DNA of 64,000 bases from Candidatus Accumulibacter proximus (GTDB lineage: Bacteria > Pseudomonadota > Gammaproteobacteria > Burkholderiales > Rhodocyclaceae), in contig JADJMH010000034.1 in NCBI GenBank assembly GCA_016709675.1, forward strand, positions 124,001 to 188,000, in the 5' to 3' direction. Below are positions 16,979-25,623 of this stretch, one piece after another. Within the stretch, counting starts at the first letter, position 1. Each line of letters opens with the position of its first letter. A program made the position numbers and the translations under genes. The notes under the pieces are model-generated. The model did not search any database and was not told where the DNA came from. It saw only the letters and a program-made list of their open reading frames with translations.

Positions 16979-17400
16979 TTGCAGACGCCGCAGATGACAT
17001 CAGCGGCAGCATGTCGAAGGCCCAGTACAAGACAGCCAGGGAAGACATCTCCGATCAGTACAAGACGGACAGGACGGCCTGCAAGGCGATGGTCGGTAAC
17101 GCCAAGCATGTTTGCAGCGAAGAAGCCAAAGCCCGAAAAAGAATCGCCGAGGCGGAACTCAAGGCCAACTACAGCCCTTCCGACAAACATTGGCATGACC
17201 TGAGCACAGCCCGGATTGAAGCCGCGCATGCGGTGGCCAGGGAAACGTGCGAAAGCCTCTCCGGGAACGCCAGGGACGTGTGTCGCAACGAAGCGAAGGG
17301 TGCCTACCTGGCCGCCAAGGCAGACGTAAAGCTGGCGCAGCAGACCGTCAATGCCGCGGCTCGATATGATGCCAAACAGGTTCACCCGGATGCTGTCTGA
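16935..17400 (+). pseudogene. Two-repeat CX10C protein with frameshifted signal peptide
   Basis: From 17011 the frame encodes 129 residues with two CX10C units (CKAMVGNAKHVC, CESLSGNARDVC) and the MSKAQYKTARED start seen after the signal peptide of the 14744 gene. Upstream in that frame there is no usable start. A signal-like sequence (MASGWRTFSASLSL) begins at ATG 16935 one frame off. A single-base change near 16975-16980 would join it to VADAADDISGSMSK. So the export signal seems to be lost by a frameshift, or the base call is wrong there. Confidence 0.6.
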
Positions 17401-18072
17401 CGGGAGCGAGCAGCACCACTGGTCGGCCGCTTGATCGTCGAGGCGGCGCTGTAGCCTCGGCTGCGGCGCTGGCCCTGCGCTCGATGCCCGTGGTCTCCAT
17501 GACCACCAGCTCAGGGCCGTGCGCGGCCACACTCATCCGGCAGGGCAAAGTCATCAAATGGCGTGTGCGGGAAAGCCCGATCGCCGTCTACGGTCGCTGC
17601 CGGTGCGATGTTCCACATTGCCGGCCCCTCCCAGCCCGCGCGCCAAGGAATGCGAACTTCGGCGCTGATGTTGCCGCCGGTCTTCGAAGTGGGAATACCT
17701 ACATTGACATACTGAAGCATCACAGTTTAGCAACGGCAGACGCGGCGCCTCTTGAGCCAAGAACCGCCGCTCATCAAGACGCCTTGCGCTCGCGCAGCCA
17801 TTCTTGCCTGGCCTTATCGCGACGCCCCGATAAGGAAAGACAGCCTGGTTGTCCGCTCGTCCACCTTGCGGTGTGACGCGTTTGCGCGGCCGCGAGAGCC
17901 AGACAGCCAAGCCAACCAAACAACAAATGACAAATGGCCAGACTGTCATGGCTTCTCCCTCGCAGCGAGTCGTTCAGTCATAGACCTGGATGCGTACCAT
18001 GGAGGATATCCCCGAGCACCTTGGTTCTGCTGCCCAGTATCCGCCTCTGGCAGGCAGAGTCCGGGCAGCCTG
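17401..18072. other. Mostly non-coding stretch with decayed fragments
   Basis: No gene is convincing in this 670-bp stretch. On the reverse strand, frames around 17420-17720 read like a degraded IS110-type transposase (MLQYV start; HGPELVVMETTG) split over two frames, at low confidence. Also on the reverse strand, ATG 17949 has a good ribosome site (GAGGGAG) and opens a membrane-type start (MTVWPFVICCLVGLAVWL), but the frame then runs into the decayed part, ending at 17554, so a real small protein is uncertain. Confidence 0.4.
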
Positions 18073-18231
18073 CTATAACCTGCCAGTCAGCAACAGAATG
18101 ATCAGGATCAGCACCACCAGGCCAATACCACCGCTGGGCCCGTAACCCCAACCCCGGCTGTGCGGCCAGGCTGGAATCGCGCCGATCAGCAGCAAGACCA
18201 CCACAATCAGCAGAATGGTTCCCAATGACAT
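18073..18231 (-). CDS. DUF3309 small membrane protein (52 aa)
   Basis: Two hydrophobic helices (MSLGTILLIVVVLLLIGAIP and GGIGLVVLILIILLL) joined by WPHSRGWGYGPS, which is the signature of DUF3309. AGGGAG lies 7 bases before the ATG at 18231. Function unknown. A dyad motif at 18452-18467 is oriented toward this gene, so it and the divergent DUF883 gene at 18754 each have a copy in the shared upstream region. Confidence 0.88.
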   Translation of the reverse strand: MSLGTILLIVVVLLLIGAIPAWPHSRGWGYGPSGGIGLVVLILIILLLTGRL

Positions 18232-18451
18232 TTCGTTTCTCCCTAAAGTCAATCATGACGGCGCCGCATTCGAGCCTGCTCGCGCTGCGCACCCGTGGCG
18301 CCTTCCTCGGTGCGCCGTACCTTGTCTTTCACCCGCTCTGGTGGTTGCTGCCTGACAGCCCCCGTCGCCTCAGGCTGGCCGGCACCATCGTGGACCGCTG
18401 CAATCGCTGCCTGTCCTTGACGAAGATGTTACTCAAACAGGGGCAAACTTC

Positions 18452-18467
18452 TGTACGGCAGCGCACA
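18452..18467 (-). promoter_or_regulatory. Dyad motif, copy 5 (toward DUF3309 gene)
   Basis: Read on the reverse strand it is TGTGCGCTGCCGTACA followed by GA, identical to copy 2. It is 220 bp from the DUF3309 start. Confidence 0.6.
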
Positions 18468-18538
18468 CTTCGGAGCCCACGCCTGAGCCCGCCGGCGTGC
18501 GTCACGCCGGGTCAGGTGGGGCGCCCTTGACGCCATGT

Positions 18539-18554
18539 GTACGCTGGCGCACAG
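18539..18554 (+). promoter_or_regulatory. Dyad motif, copy 6 (toward DUF883 gene)
   Basis: TGTACGCTGGCGCACA followed by GA, a perfect dyad apart from the centre, 199 bp upstream of the start at 18754. Confidence 0.65.
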
Positions 18555-18753
18555 ACTACGTGCCAGGTGCGGCGGAGGATGAGCGCAGCAGGGGAGGGCG
18601 CCTGCGCTCGAATCCACGTCCGGCTGTCGGAAAGGACCGCAGCACTGGCTAGGCGCGGTCATCCGGCCCCTTGCCAACGGCAATGATGCGCTGCTGACAC
18701 CGGCAGGGGTCACTTCCCCAATTCCCAACTCACGACACACAACAGGAGACATG

Positions 18754-19086
18754 ATGAATACCGAACTGATCACAAGACATGGCAACCTCGAAGGTACCAA
18801 GGACAAGCTCGTCAAGGACCTCAGGACCGTGGTCGACGATGCCGACTACCTGCTGCAGGAGGTGGCCAATTCGACCGCCGAAGAATTTGCGGCGGCGCGT
18901 ACGAGGATTGGTGTCAAGCTGACCGAGGCCAGATCCCGACTTGACGAGGCGCGAACCGCGGTAACCGACAGGGCGAGATGCACCGCCGATGCCACCCACG
19001 AGTACATGGTGAACAACCCCTGGAAGGTCGTCGGGCTTGCCGCCGTGATCGGGCTGACCATCGGCGTCCTCGCCAGCCGCCGCTGA
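18754..19086 (+). CDS. DUF883 (ElaB/YqjD-type) membrane-anchored protein
   Basis: A 110-residue protein. A long amphipathic helix (LVKDLRTVVDDADYLLQEVA) is followed by a C-terminal anchor (YMVNNPWKVVGLAAVIGLTIGVLASRR). This is the DUF883 layout; E. coli ElaB and YqjD are stationary-phase proteins, and YqjD binds ribosomes at the membrane. ATG 18754 is preferred over 18751 for its spacing from AGGAG (18744-18748). Confidence 0.9.
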   Translation: MNTELITRHGNLEGTKDKLVKDLRTVVDDADYLLQEVANSTAEEFAAARTRIGVKLTEARSRLDEARTAVTDRARCTADATHEYMVNNPWKVVGLAAVIGLTIGVLASRR

Positions 19087-19327
19087 GTCACGAAAGAGGA
19101 GGTGACCGGCAAGCTGGCAGGCCGCGTCGAGAAGGCGTTCGAGACGCGCACTGCCGCGGCGACAGTATGGCTCTTGTCACAAACTGCCAGAAACTGCCAG
19201 AAGGAGTGAGCGGCCCGGCCTAGCCGTGGAAAAGCCTATCAGCAGTAGCCGCAGTATTGGACACCCCGAGCGGCGTAATGCGTAAAATGGTCGGCGAAGT
19301 GCGCCGGCCAGGCGCCGGGGGGAAAGA

Positions 19328-22300
19328 ATGACGCCGGGACACCTGAAGAAAAAGGCCAACCCGCCATCGTTGGGGTTTCCGCTTGCCCCTGCCAATTCGA
19401 CAGCGGCAGAAACTCCCTCAACCGCTTCCTTCCCGATCGTTGGTATCGGCGCCTCGGCTGGCGGACTGGCAGCGTTCGAGGCCTTTTTCTCCGGTATGCC
19501 CAGCGACGCCGAACCTGGCATGGCCTTCGTGCTGGTGCAGCACCTGGCACCCGACCACAAGAGTATTCTCTCCGACCTGATTCAGCGCTATACCCGCATG
19601 CAGGTCTTCGAGGTCGCCGACGGTATGGTGGTGCAAGCCAACTGCGCCTATATCATCCCGCCCAACCGCGACATGGCGTGTCTGAATGGCTCACTGCAAT
19701 TGCTGGAGCCTGCCGAGCCGCGCGGACATCGCCTGCCAATTGACTTTCTCTTTCGCTCGCTGGCCCTCGACCAGAAGGAGCGGGCGATCGGCATTGTCCT
19801 TTCCGGCACCGGCAGCGACGGCACGGCAGGCGTGCGGGCGATCAAGGACGAGGGCGGCATGGTCATGACGCAAAGCCCCGATTCCGCCGAGTACGACGGC
19901 ATGCCGCGCAGTGCGCTCGATACCGGCCTGGTGGACTACGTCCTGCCGCCGGCCGAGATGCCTGCTCAGCTGATCGCTTACGCCACACATGCCTTCGGCC
20001 AAAGCGCGCGCCCAGCCGCCGTCGGTGGGCCGAAGAGCGAGCTGGCGCTGAAGAAGATCGTCGTTCTGCTGCGCGCCCAGACCGGTCACGATTTTTCCCT
20101 GTACAAGCCGAGCACCATCCAACGCCGTATCGAACGGCGGATGGCCGTGCACCAGATCAAAGCGCTGGACAGCTACGTCAGGTACCTGCAGGAGACGCCG
20201 CCCGAGGTCGAGGCGCTGTTTCGTGATCTGTTGATCGGCGTGACCAATTTCTTCCGCGATCCGGAGGCCTTCGCGGTGCTGGAAAAGCAGGTCATTCCGA
20301 CGCTGTTTGCCAACCAGCCGGCGGGCGCCGTGATCCGCGTCTGGTCGGCGGGATGTTCCACCGGCGAGGAGGCGTATTCGATCGCCATCCTGCTGCAGGA
20401 ACACATGGAGACACTCAAGCAAAGCTATACGGCCCAGGTCTTCGCCACCGACATCGACAGCCGGGCGATCGCCACGGCGCGCAGTGGCCTGTATCCGGCC
20501 AGCATCGCCGCCGACCTGTCGCCGCAGCGGTTGGCGCGCTTCTTCATGGCGGTGCCCGACGGCAGCGCCTACCGCATCCACAAAGGCATCCGCGACATGC
20601 TGGTCTTCTCGGAGCAGGACGTGATCAAGGATCCGCCGTTTTCCAGACTCGACCTGATCAGTTGCCGCAACCTCCTGATCTACATGGGCGCCGAGTTGCA
20701 GAAAAGGCTCATTCCGCTGTTCCACTATGTGCTCAGGCCAGGTGGCATACTGTTTCTCGGCACCTCCGAAGGCGTTGGCGACTGTGCCGACCTCTTTGCC
20801 GTGCTCGACCGACAAGCCAAGCTGTATCAGCGCAAGGAGCATTCTTCCAGCACCCGGCGCATGACCCTGGGTCGCTTTCTGCCACCCCGGATGGCGATCG
20901 ATGCGGCGCTCCCCAGCGGCGCCGGCAAGCCTGGCGCCCGTGCCAGGCTGCCATTGCGCGAACTGACCGAACAGGCGCTTCTGCAACAGCTTGCGCCGGC
21001 CAGCGCGCTGGTCAACGGCCAGGGTGACATCCTTTACCTGCATGGCCGGACCGGCATGTACCTCGAGCCTGCCCCTGGCGAATCGGGCGTCAACAACATC
21101 CTGCGAATGGCCCGCGAAGGGCTGCGGCAAGACCTGAGGATGGCCCTGCACAAAGCGGCCAACACCAGTCAGCGCGTGCACTGCCCGGGGCTGCAGGTGA
21201 AAACCAACAGCCACTTCGCGTGCGTCGATCTGACCGTCTGCCCGCTGGCGGCCGACCCTGAAGTGATGCCGGAGTCGCCTTTGTACCTGGTCATGCTGCA
21301 GGAAGCCGTTGCCACGGATCAGGCGCAGCCGGCCGTGCCGGCAGCCAGCGGCGGCGCAGCCGCTCCTGACGAAGGCCCTGAGGCGAAAGCCGCGTCGGAC
21401 ACGCTGGCGCGCATCGCAGTCCTCGAGCAGGAGTTGCGGGCCAAGGACGAATATCTCCAGACTACCCAGGAAGAACTGGAGACCTCCAACGAAGAGCTCA
21501 AGTCATCGAACGAGGAAATGCAGTCGGTGAACGAAGAACTGCAATCGACCAACGAGGAACTGGAAACCTCGAAGGAAGAATTGCAGTCGGTCAACGAGGA
21601 ACTGGCCACGGTCAATGGCGAGTTGCAGACCAAGGTGATCGATTTGTCGCGCACCAACAACGACATGAACAATCTCCTGGCCGGCACCGGCATCGGCACC
21701 GTCTTTGTGGACCACCAATTGCGCATCCTGCGCTTCACGCCGGCCGCCAGCGGAATCATCAACCTGATCCAGAGCGACATCGGGCGGCCGGTGGCCCACA
21801 TTGTCTCCAACCTGGCCGGCTACGAGGGTCTCGTGGCGGACACGCGGGCCGTGCTGAATACGCTGATCCACAAGGAGGTGGACGTGCAGACCCGGGAGGG
21901 CAAATGGTACACGATGCGCATCCAGCCGTACCGGACGCTGGAGAATGTGATTGAGGGCGCAGTCATCTCGTTTCTCGACATCACCGAGACGGTGCAGACA
22001 CGCGAGGCCTTGCGCGCCGCGACTGAGCTGTGCCGCCTGGCGGTGATCGTGCGCGATGCACACGATGCCATCACCGTGCACGATCTGGAGGGCCGCATCC
22101 TGGTCTGGAACCCGGGCGCGGTACGGATGTATGGCTGGGCTGAAGCCGAGGCGCTGCAGATGAACGTGCGCGACCTGATCCCACTGGAGCGGCGCGAGGA
22201 GACGATGCTCACCCTGCGGCAGCTTGCCCGGGCTGAAGTCCTGGAGCCGTATCGTAGCCAGCGGTTGACCAAATTCGGTGCGGTGGTCAATGTCTCGATG

Positions 22301-22402
22301 ATCTCGACCGTCTTGCTGGATGGGGCCGGGGAGGTCTATGCGATCGCCACCACGGAAAGGGCGAGCGAAGTTGTCAGGGATCGTCGGAAGACAGGAAGGT
22401 GA
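19328..22402 (+). CDS. CheB-CheR-PAS fusion protein (1024 aa)
   Basis: Residues ~38-220 form a CheB methylesterase without a receiver: catalytic Ser in GIGASAGGLAAFE, His in VQHLAPDHKS, Asp in SGTGSDGTAG. Residues ~235-500 form a CheR methyltransferase (FFRDPEAF; SAM-binding WSAGCSTGEEAYSIA; SCRNLLIYM). A long Glu-rich coiled coil (~690-775, repeats of QSVNEELQSTNEEL type) joins two PAS domains. Such fusions usually continue into a histidine kinase. Here a kinase is encoded just downstream in a separate frame after a poly-C tract. The role is signalling by methylation-type chemistry rather than classical chemotaxis; no receptor genes are nearby. Confidence 0.92.
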   Translation: MTPGHLKKKANPPSLGFPLAPANSTAAETPSTASFPIVGIGASAGGLAAFEAFFSGMPSDAEPGMAFVLVQHLAPDHKSILSDLIQRYTRMQVFEVADGMVVQANCAYIIPPNRDMACLNGSLQLLEPAEPRGHRLPIDFLFRSLALDQKERAIGIVLSGTGSDGTAGVRAIKDEGGMVMTQSPDSAEYDGMPRSALDTGLVDYVLPPAEMPAQLIAYATHAFGQSARPAAVGGPKSELALKKIVVLLRAQTGHDFSLYKPSTIQRRIERRMAVHQIKALDSYVRYLQETPPEVEALFRDLLIGVTNFFRDPEAFAVLEKQVIPTLFANQPAGAVIRVWSAGCSTGEEAYSIAILLQEHMETLKQSYTAQVFATDIDSRAIATARSGLYPASIAADLSPQRLARFFMAVPDGSAYRIHKGIRDMLVFSEQDVIKDPPFSRLDLISCRNLLIYMGAELQKRLIPLFHYVLRPGGILFLGTSEGVGDCADLFAVLDRQAKLYQRKEHSSSTRRMTLGRFLPPRMAIDAALPSGAGKPGARARLPLRELTEQALLQQLAPASALVNGQGDILYLHGRTGMYLEPAPGESGVNNILRMAREGLRQDLRMALHKAANTSQRVHCPGLQVKTNSHFACVDLTVCPLAADPEVMPESPLYLVMLQEAVATDQAQPAVPAASGGAAAPDEGPEAKAASDTLARIAVLEQELRAKDEYLQTTQEELETSNEELKSSNEEMQSVNEELQSTNEELETSKEELQSVNEELATVNGELQTKVIDLSRTNNDMNNLLAGTGIGTVFVDHQLRILRFTPAASGIINLIQSDIGRPVAHIVSNLAGYEGLVADTRAVLNTLIHKEVDVQTREGKWYTMRIQPYRTLENVIEGAVISFLDITETVQTREALRAATELCRLAVIVRDAHDAITVHDLEGRILVWNPGAVRMYGWAEAEALQMNVRDLIPLERREETMLTLRQLARAEVLEPYRSQRLTKFGAVVNVSMISTVLLDGAGEVYAIATTERASEVVRDRRKTGR

Positions 22403-22443
22403 TCGATGAGCATTCAGGACAAACGCCATTCAGCATTCAGAGT

Positions 22444-22457
22444 CCCCCCCCCCCCCC
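22444..22457. repeat. 14-base poly-C tract at the start of a hybrid kinase gene
   Basis: A run of 14 C. A well-placed ATG at 22406 (ribosome site AGGAAGG from about 22393, overlapping region of the previous stop) opens MSIQDKRHSAFRVPPPP. At 14 C it hits TGA at 22466. With 13 or 16 C this frame joins the kinase frame. See the finding on possible phase variation. Confidence 0.85.
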
Positions 22458-22472
22458 GCAACGGGTGAGCCA

Positions 22473-24287
22473 TTGATTGCCGGGCAGGGGTTGCGCGAGC
22501 AGGCCGAGGCGGTGTTTCTCGAAGAGTCGGCGCTGGCGCCCGGCGGGCGTGAAATCCTGTCGCTCGAAGATACGGAGCGGCTGCTCCATGAGCTGCGCGT
22601 GCATCAGATCGAGCTGGAGATGCAGAACGAGGAATTACGTCAGGCGCAGGCGCTGCTCGACACCGAGAGGGCTCGCTATTTTGACCTCTATGACCTGGCG
22701 CCGGTGGGCTACTGCACCTTGAGCGAAACGGGGCTGATCCTGCAAAGCAATCTCGCCGCAGCCACCCTGCTCGGCAGCACCCGTGCTGGACTGGTCATGC
22801 AACCGATCAGCCGCTTCATCCTCAAGGCGGACCAGGACATCTACTATCTGCACCGCAGGACGGTGGTTGAAAACGGCGAACCACAGGCCTGTGAGTTGCG
22901 GCTGATGAGGGGTGACGGCACGGCATTCTGGGCGCATCTCGCGTCGGCCGTCGCGCAAGAGGCAGATGGCACGGTCGTTCTCCGCGTTGTCCTGAGCGAC
23001 GTCACCCAGCGCAAGCTGGCGGAAGCCGAGCGGGCAATGTTCGATCAGACGCTGCAGGACCAGAACGCCGAGCTGAAACGTCTCAGGCTCGCGGCGGAAA
23101 CGGCCAACCTGGCAAAATCGGAGTTCCTGTCGAGCATGAGTCATGAGCTACGCACGCCGCTCAGTGCGATCCTCGGCTTTGCCCAGCTCATCGAAACCGG
23201 GACTCCCAAGCCGACGCCCTCGCAGCAGCGAAGCATCGATCAGATTCTCAAGGCGGGGTGGCATCTGCTCGGGCTGATCAACGAAGTTCTCGATCTCGCG
23301 ATGATCGAGTCCGGCAAGCTGTTACTGGCAATGGAACCGATATCGCTGCCCGAAGTGATCGCCGAATGCCAGGACATGGTCAAACCGCAGGCAGAGCAAA
23401 ATGAGGTCAGCTTGTCCTTTGCCGGGTGCGCGGACCCCTGTTTCGTCCTGGCCGACCGGAAACGGTTGAAGCAGATTCTGATCAACCTTCTTGCCAATGC
23501 AATCAAGTACAACAAGGCCGGCGGAGCGGTCACGATGGATTGTAACCCGAGCCAGCTCGATGCGATGCGCATCAGCGTCCGGGACACGGGTGCAGGACTC
23601 GCTGCGGAACAACTGGCACAGCTGTTCCAGCCGTTCAATCGCCTCGGACAGGAGGCGGCTTCGGATGAGGGCACAGGTATTGGCCTGGTCGTGTGCAAGC
23701 GGCTGGTTGAAGCGATGGGCGGCGTCATTGGCGTCGAGAGCGCGGTCGGGAAAGGCAGCGTGTTCTGGATCGAGCTGCCGCTGACGGCTGAAGACCGACC
23801 GGGTGCCAGTAGAGCTGGACTCGTGGCGGTCGCCCAGGCGCCAGAGCCGGTTGGCGAGCCTTTGCGCACCCTGCTCTATGTCGAGGACAACACAGCGAAT
23901 CTGATGCTCGTCGAGGAGATCGTCGCACGCCGCGTCGATGTGCGCCTGCTGACCGCGCGGGATGGGCGCCGCGGCATCGATATCGCCTGCGCTTCCCAAC
24001 CCGATGTCATCCTGATGGACATCGGTCTGCCTGATATCAGCGGTGTCGAAGCGCTGCAGATTCTGGCCGAAAATCCGGCAACAGCGCATATCCCGGTGAT
24101 TGCGATCAGCGCCAATGCCATACCGCGCGATATCGAGAAGGGTCTGGAGGCAGGATTCTTCCGCTACCTCACGAAACCGATCAGGGTGAACGAGTTGCTG
24201 GAGACGCTGGACCTGGCCCTGCAATTCGCCAGGACAGGTGCGGGCAAGCCCGCTGTCGATGGGGCCACTGCTCCGGGCCAGCCCTGA
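22473..24287 (+). CDS. Hybrid kinase: PAS-HisKA-HATPase-REC (604 aa from TTG; likely longer)
   Basis: An N-terminal helical part (LLHELRVHQIELEMQNEELR) and PAS domain (YDLAPVGYCTLSETGLIL) lead to HisKA (SSMSHELRTPLSAILGFAQL, His ~225), the ATPase domain (NLLANAIKYN, GTGIGLVVCKR) and a receiver (VEDNTANLMLVE; VILMDIGLPDISG, Asp ~514). TTG 22473 has no good ribosome site. The more natural start is ATG 22406, out of frame across the poly-C tract. Kinase and receiver are near-copies of those at 4264 and 10858. It likely partners the CheB-CheR-PAS protein upstream. Confidence 0.88.
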   Translation: MIAGQGLREQAEAVFLEESALAPGGREILSLEDTERLLHELRVHQIELEMQNEELRQAQALLDTERARYFDLYDLAPVGYCTLSETGLILQSNLAAATLLGSTRAGLVMQPISRFILKADQDIYYLHRRTVVENGEPQACELRLMRGDGTAFWAHLASAVAQEADGTVVLRVVLSDVTQRKLAEAERAMFDQTLQDQNAELKRLRLAAETANLAKSEFLSSMSHELRTPLSAILGFAQLIETGTPKPTPSQQRSIDQILKAGWHLLGLINEVLDLAMIESGKLLLAMEPISLPEVIAECQDMVKPQAEQNEVSLSFAGCADPCFVLADRKRLKQILINLLANAIKYNKAGGAVTMDCNPSQLDAMRISVRDTGAGLAAEQLAQLFQPFNRLGQEAASDEGTGIGLVVCKRLVEAMGGVIGVESAVGKGSVFWIELPLTAEDRPGASRAGLVAVAQAPEPVGEPLRTLLYVEDNTANLMLVEEIVARRVDVRLLTARDGRRGIDIACASQPDVILMDIGLPDISGVEALQILAENPATAHIPVIAISANAIPRDIEKGLEAGFFRYLTKPIRVNELLETLDLALQFARTGAGKPAVDGATAPGQP

Positions 24288-24348
24288 GCCCACAGCGCAA
24301 GCGCCCCGCCGCCGTCAAACCGGGCGTTAGCGCCTCATTTGGCCGCTA

Positions 24349-24364
24349 TGTGCGCCAGCCAACT
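24349..24364 (+). promoter_or_regulatory. Dyad motif, copy 7 (degenerate, upstream of phasin)
   Basis: TGTGCGCCAGCCAACT: the left half is intact and the right half is poor. It lies 128 bp upstream of the phasin start. Confidence 0.4.
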
Positions 24365-24492
24365 GTCTTTGTGCGATTTGCCGTGCAAGCTGTCCTCCGG
24401 GATTGAAAGTGTATGGTGGTGTGAACAGTCGTTCGACGTTCGCCTGCCAGCACCGCTGAATTCTGTTTTCCATTCCCCTGAGGAGTCACACC

Positions 24493-24981
24493 ATGCTTGC
24501 CGTTAGCCCAGAACTGATCAACTCCGTTGAGATCAACACCCAGGCCTTCATGACGCTGTCGAAAATCGCTTTTTCCAGCCTTGAGCGCTTGGCCACACTG
24601 AACCTGAACGCCACTCGCCTCGCGTTCGAAGAGGGCACGAGTGGCTTCGCTTCGCTGCTGCAGACCAAAGACGCCAAGAAACAGCAGAAGCTGCTCGGTG
24701 CCACGCCCGAAAAAGCAACCAACAGCGCCGCCGCCTACCTTCAGGGGGTGCAGGAAATAGCCGCTGAAACCCAGAGCGAAGTCACCAAGCTTATCACCTC
24801 GTATTTTTCTTCGCAAGGCCGAGGCTCAGACCACAGCACGGGCTCCCTCAAGGGGTTCGAATTATTCAAGGGCTTTGCGCAGCAGATTACCGACATGACC
24901 GCCGCCAACAGCAAGGTGGTCGGCGACGCAACGGCCCGCATCTCAAGTGCAACTGCCGCCCTGGCCAGGAAAGGCGCGTAA
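24493..24981 (+). CDS. phaP: Phasin (polyhydroxyalkanoate granule protein)
   Basis: A 162-residue amphipathic helical protein with the phasin_2 pattern (ELINSVEINTQAFMTLSKIA near the start, LERLATLNLNATRL, and a middle TPEKATNSAAAYLQGVQEIA). Phasins coat PHA granules in the cytoplasm and control their size. This fits an organism that cycles PHA. Start ATG 24493 follows TGAGGAG. Confidence 0.9.
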   Translation: MLAVSPELINSVEINTQAFMTLSKIAFSSLERLATLNLNATRLAFEEGTSGFASLLQTKDAKKQQKLLGATPEKATNSAAAYLQGVQEIAAETQSEVTKLITSYFSSQGRGSDHSTGSLKGFELFKGFAQQITDMTAANSKVVGDATARISSATAALARKGA

Positions 24982-25051
24982 GGGCTCGCACAGCGCGCTT
25001 GCCGTGACAGCCGCAGAACGGTGGCCCAGCGACCGATGTCGCTGGGTGCTG

Positions 25052-25453
25052 ATGGCCGCAGCTGCGGGTGATGACGCAGGGTCAGATTCGTCGGTGATCG
25101 ACGCGGAGAACGGTTGGCCGGAGAAGTCGCGGTGGGTGTACGTCTGTCATCGCGACGCCACGGGTGACCTGTTCGCCCGCTACCGGCGACGGCATCCTCG
25201 ACTCACCAAGGTCATCCAGGCATCTGCGGCCACTGGCAGTGGTCGCGGGCAGACGGCTGACGGGTCACCGCACGGACAGCGGGCATGCCCCCGCTGCAAC
25301 GGCTGGGTGTACCGCATCCCACGACGGTTCGTCGATGGGCTGCTCAATATTCTTGCTCCGGTGCACCGCTATCGCTGCCGCTCGGTCACTTGTGGTTGGG
25401 AAGGGAATCTCCGCGTGCGGCGCGATACCCTGCCGAGCCTGCGCCAGCGTTAG
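25052..25453 (+). CDS. Zinc-ribbon-like hypothetical protein, copy 1
   Basis: The conserved core has a Cys pair in RACPRCNGWVYRIPRRFVDG and a second pair in YRCRSVTCGWEGNLRV, a likely zinc ribbon with a basic flank. The N-terminal region (WVYVCHRDATGDLFARYRR) is shared with copy 2 at 29558, but upstream of about 25058 the two copies differ, so the true start is uncertain (GTG 25094 is possible for both). Function not recognised. The gene lies inside the ~570-bp duplicated segment. Confidence 0.5.
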   Translation: MAAAAGDDAGSDSSVIDAENGWPEKSRWVYVCHRDATGDLFARYRRRHPRLTKVIQASAATGSGRGQTADGSPHGQRACPRCNGWVYRIPRRFVDGLLNILAPVHRYRCRSVTCGWEGNLRVRRDTLPSLRQR

Positions 25454-25486
25454 CCGGGCGAGCCAAGAAACGGCGCATCACCGTCC

Positions 25487-25544
25487 GCCGCCTGATCTGA
25501 CGAAATCTGTGCGCCACCGTACAGATCTCGTCAGATCAGGCGGC
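25487..25544. repeat. Long inverted repeat (24-bp arms) centred on a dyad motif, copy 1
   Basis: Arms 25487-25510 and 25521-25544 pair with one mismatch around a 10-base loop (GCGCCACCGT). The dyad motif TGTGCGCCACCGTACA (25508-25523) sits exactly at its centre. It follows the zinc-ribbon stop by 34 bp, so it could also act as a terminator, but no T-run follows. Confidence 0.85.
25508..25523 (+). promoter_or_regulatory. Dyad motif, copy 8 (upstream of csbD remnant)
   Basis: TGTGCGCCACCGTACA followed by GA, inside the inverted repeat. It is 100 bp before the truncated csbD frame. Confidence 0.55.
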
Positions 25545-25623
25545 TAGTCTTGCAGTGCATCCCGAGTCGCCGTCAAGCAAGTCCAGTCATTGGGCACTTG
25601 AGACACGCCGTGGCTGCTGCAGC

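Larger units (their letters stand above)
18232..18753. other. Divergent regulatory region between DUF3309 and DUF883 genes
   Basis: About 520 bases with no supported gene. It holds two dyad motifs 71 bp apart and in opposite orientation (18452-18467 and 18539-18554), one for each flanking gene. Any frames here are short and lack ribosome sites. Confidence 0.6.

Noticed and set aside
17420..17720. IS110-type transposase gene
   Set aside because: Only weak fragments in two frames on the reverse strand; recorded in the region note but not called as a feature.
19095..19210. Small frame after DUF883 (VTGKLAGRVEKAFETRTAA) as a YqjE-like partner
   Set aside because: The GTG start sits on top of the ribosome site, the product is ~35 residues, and no helices of that family are seen.
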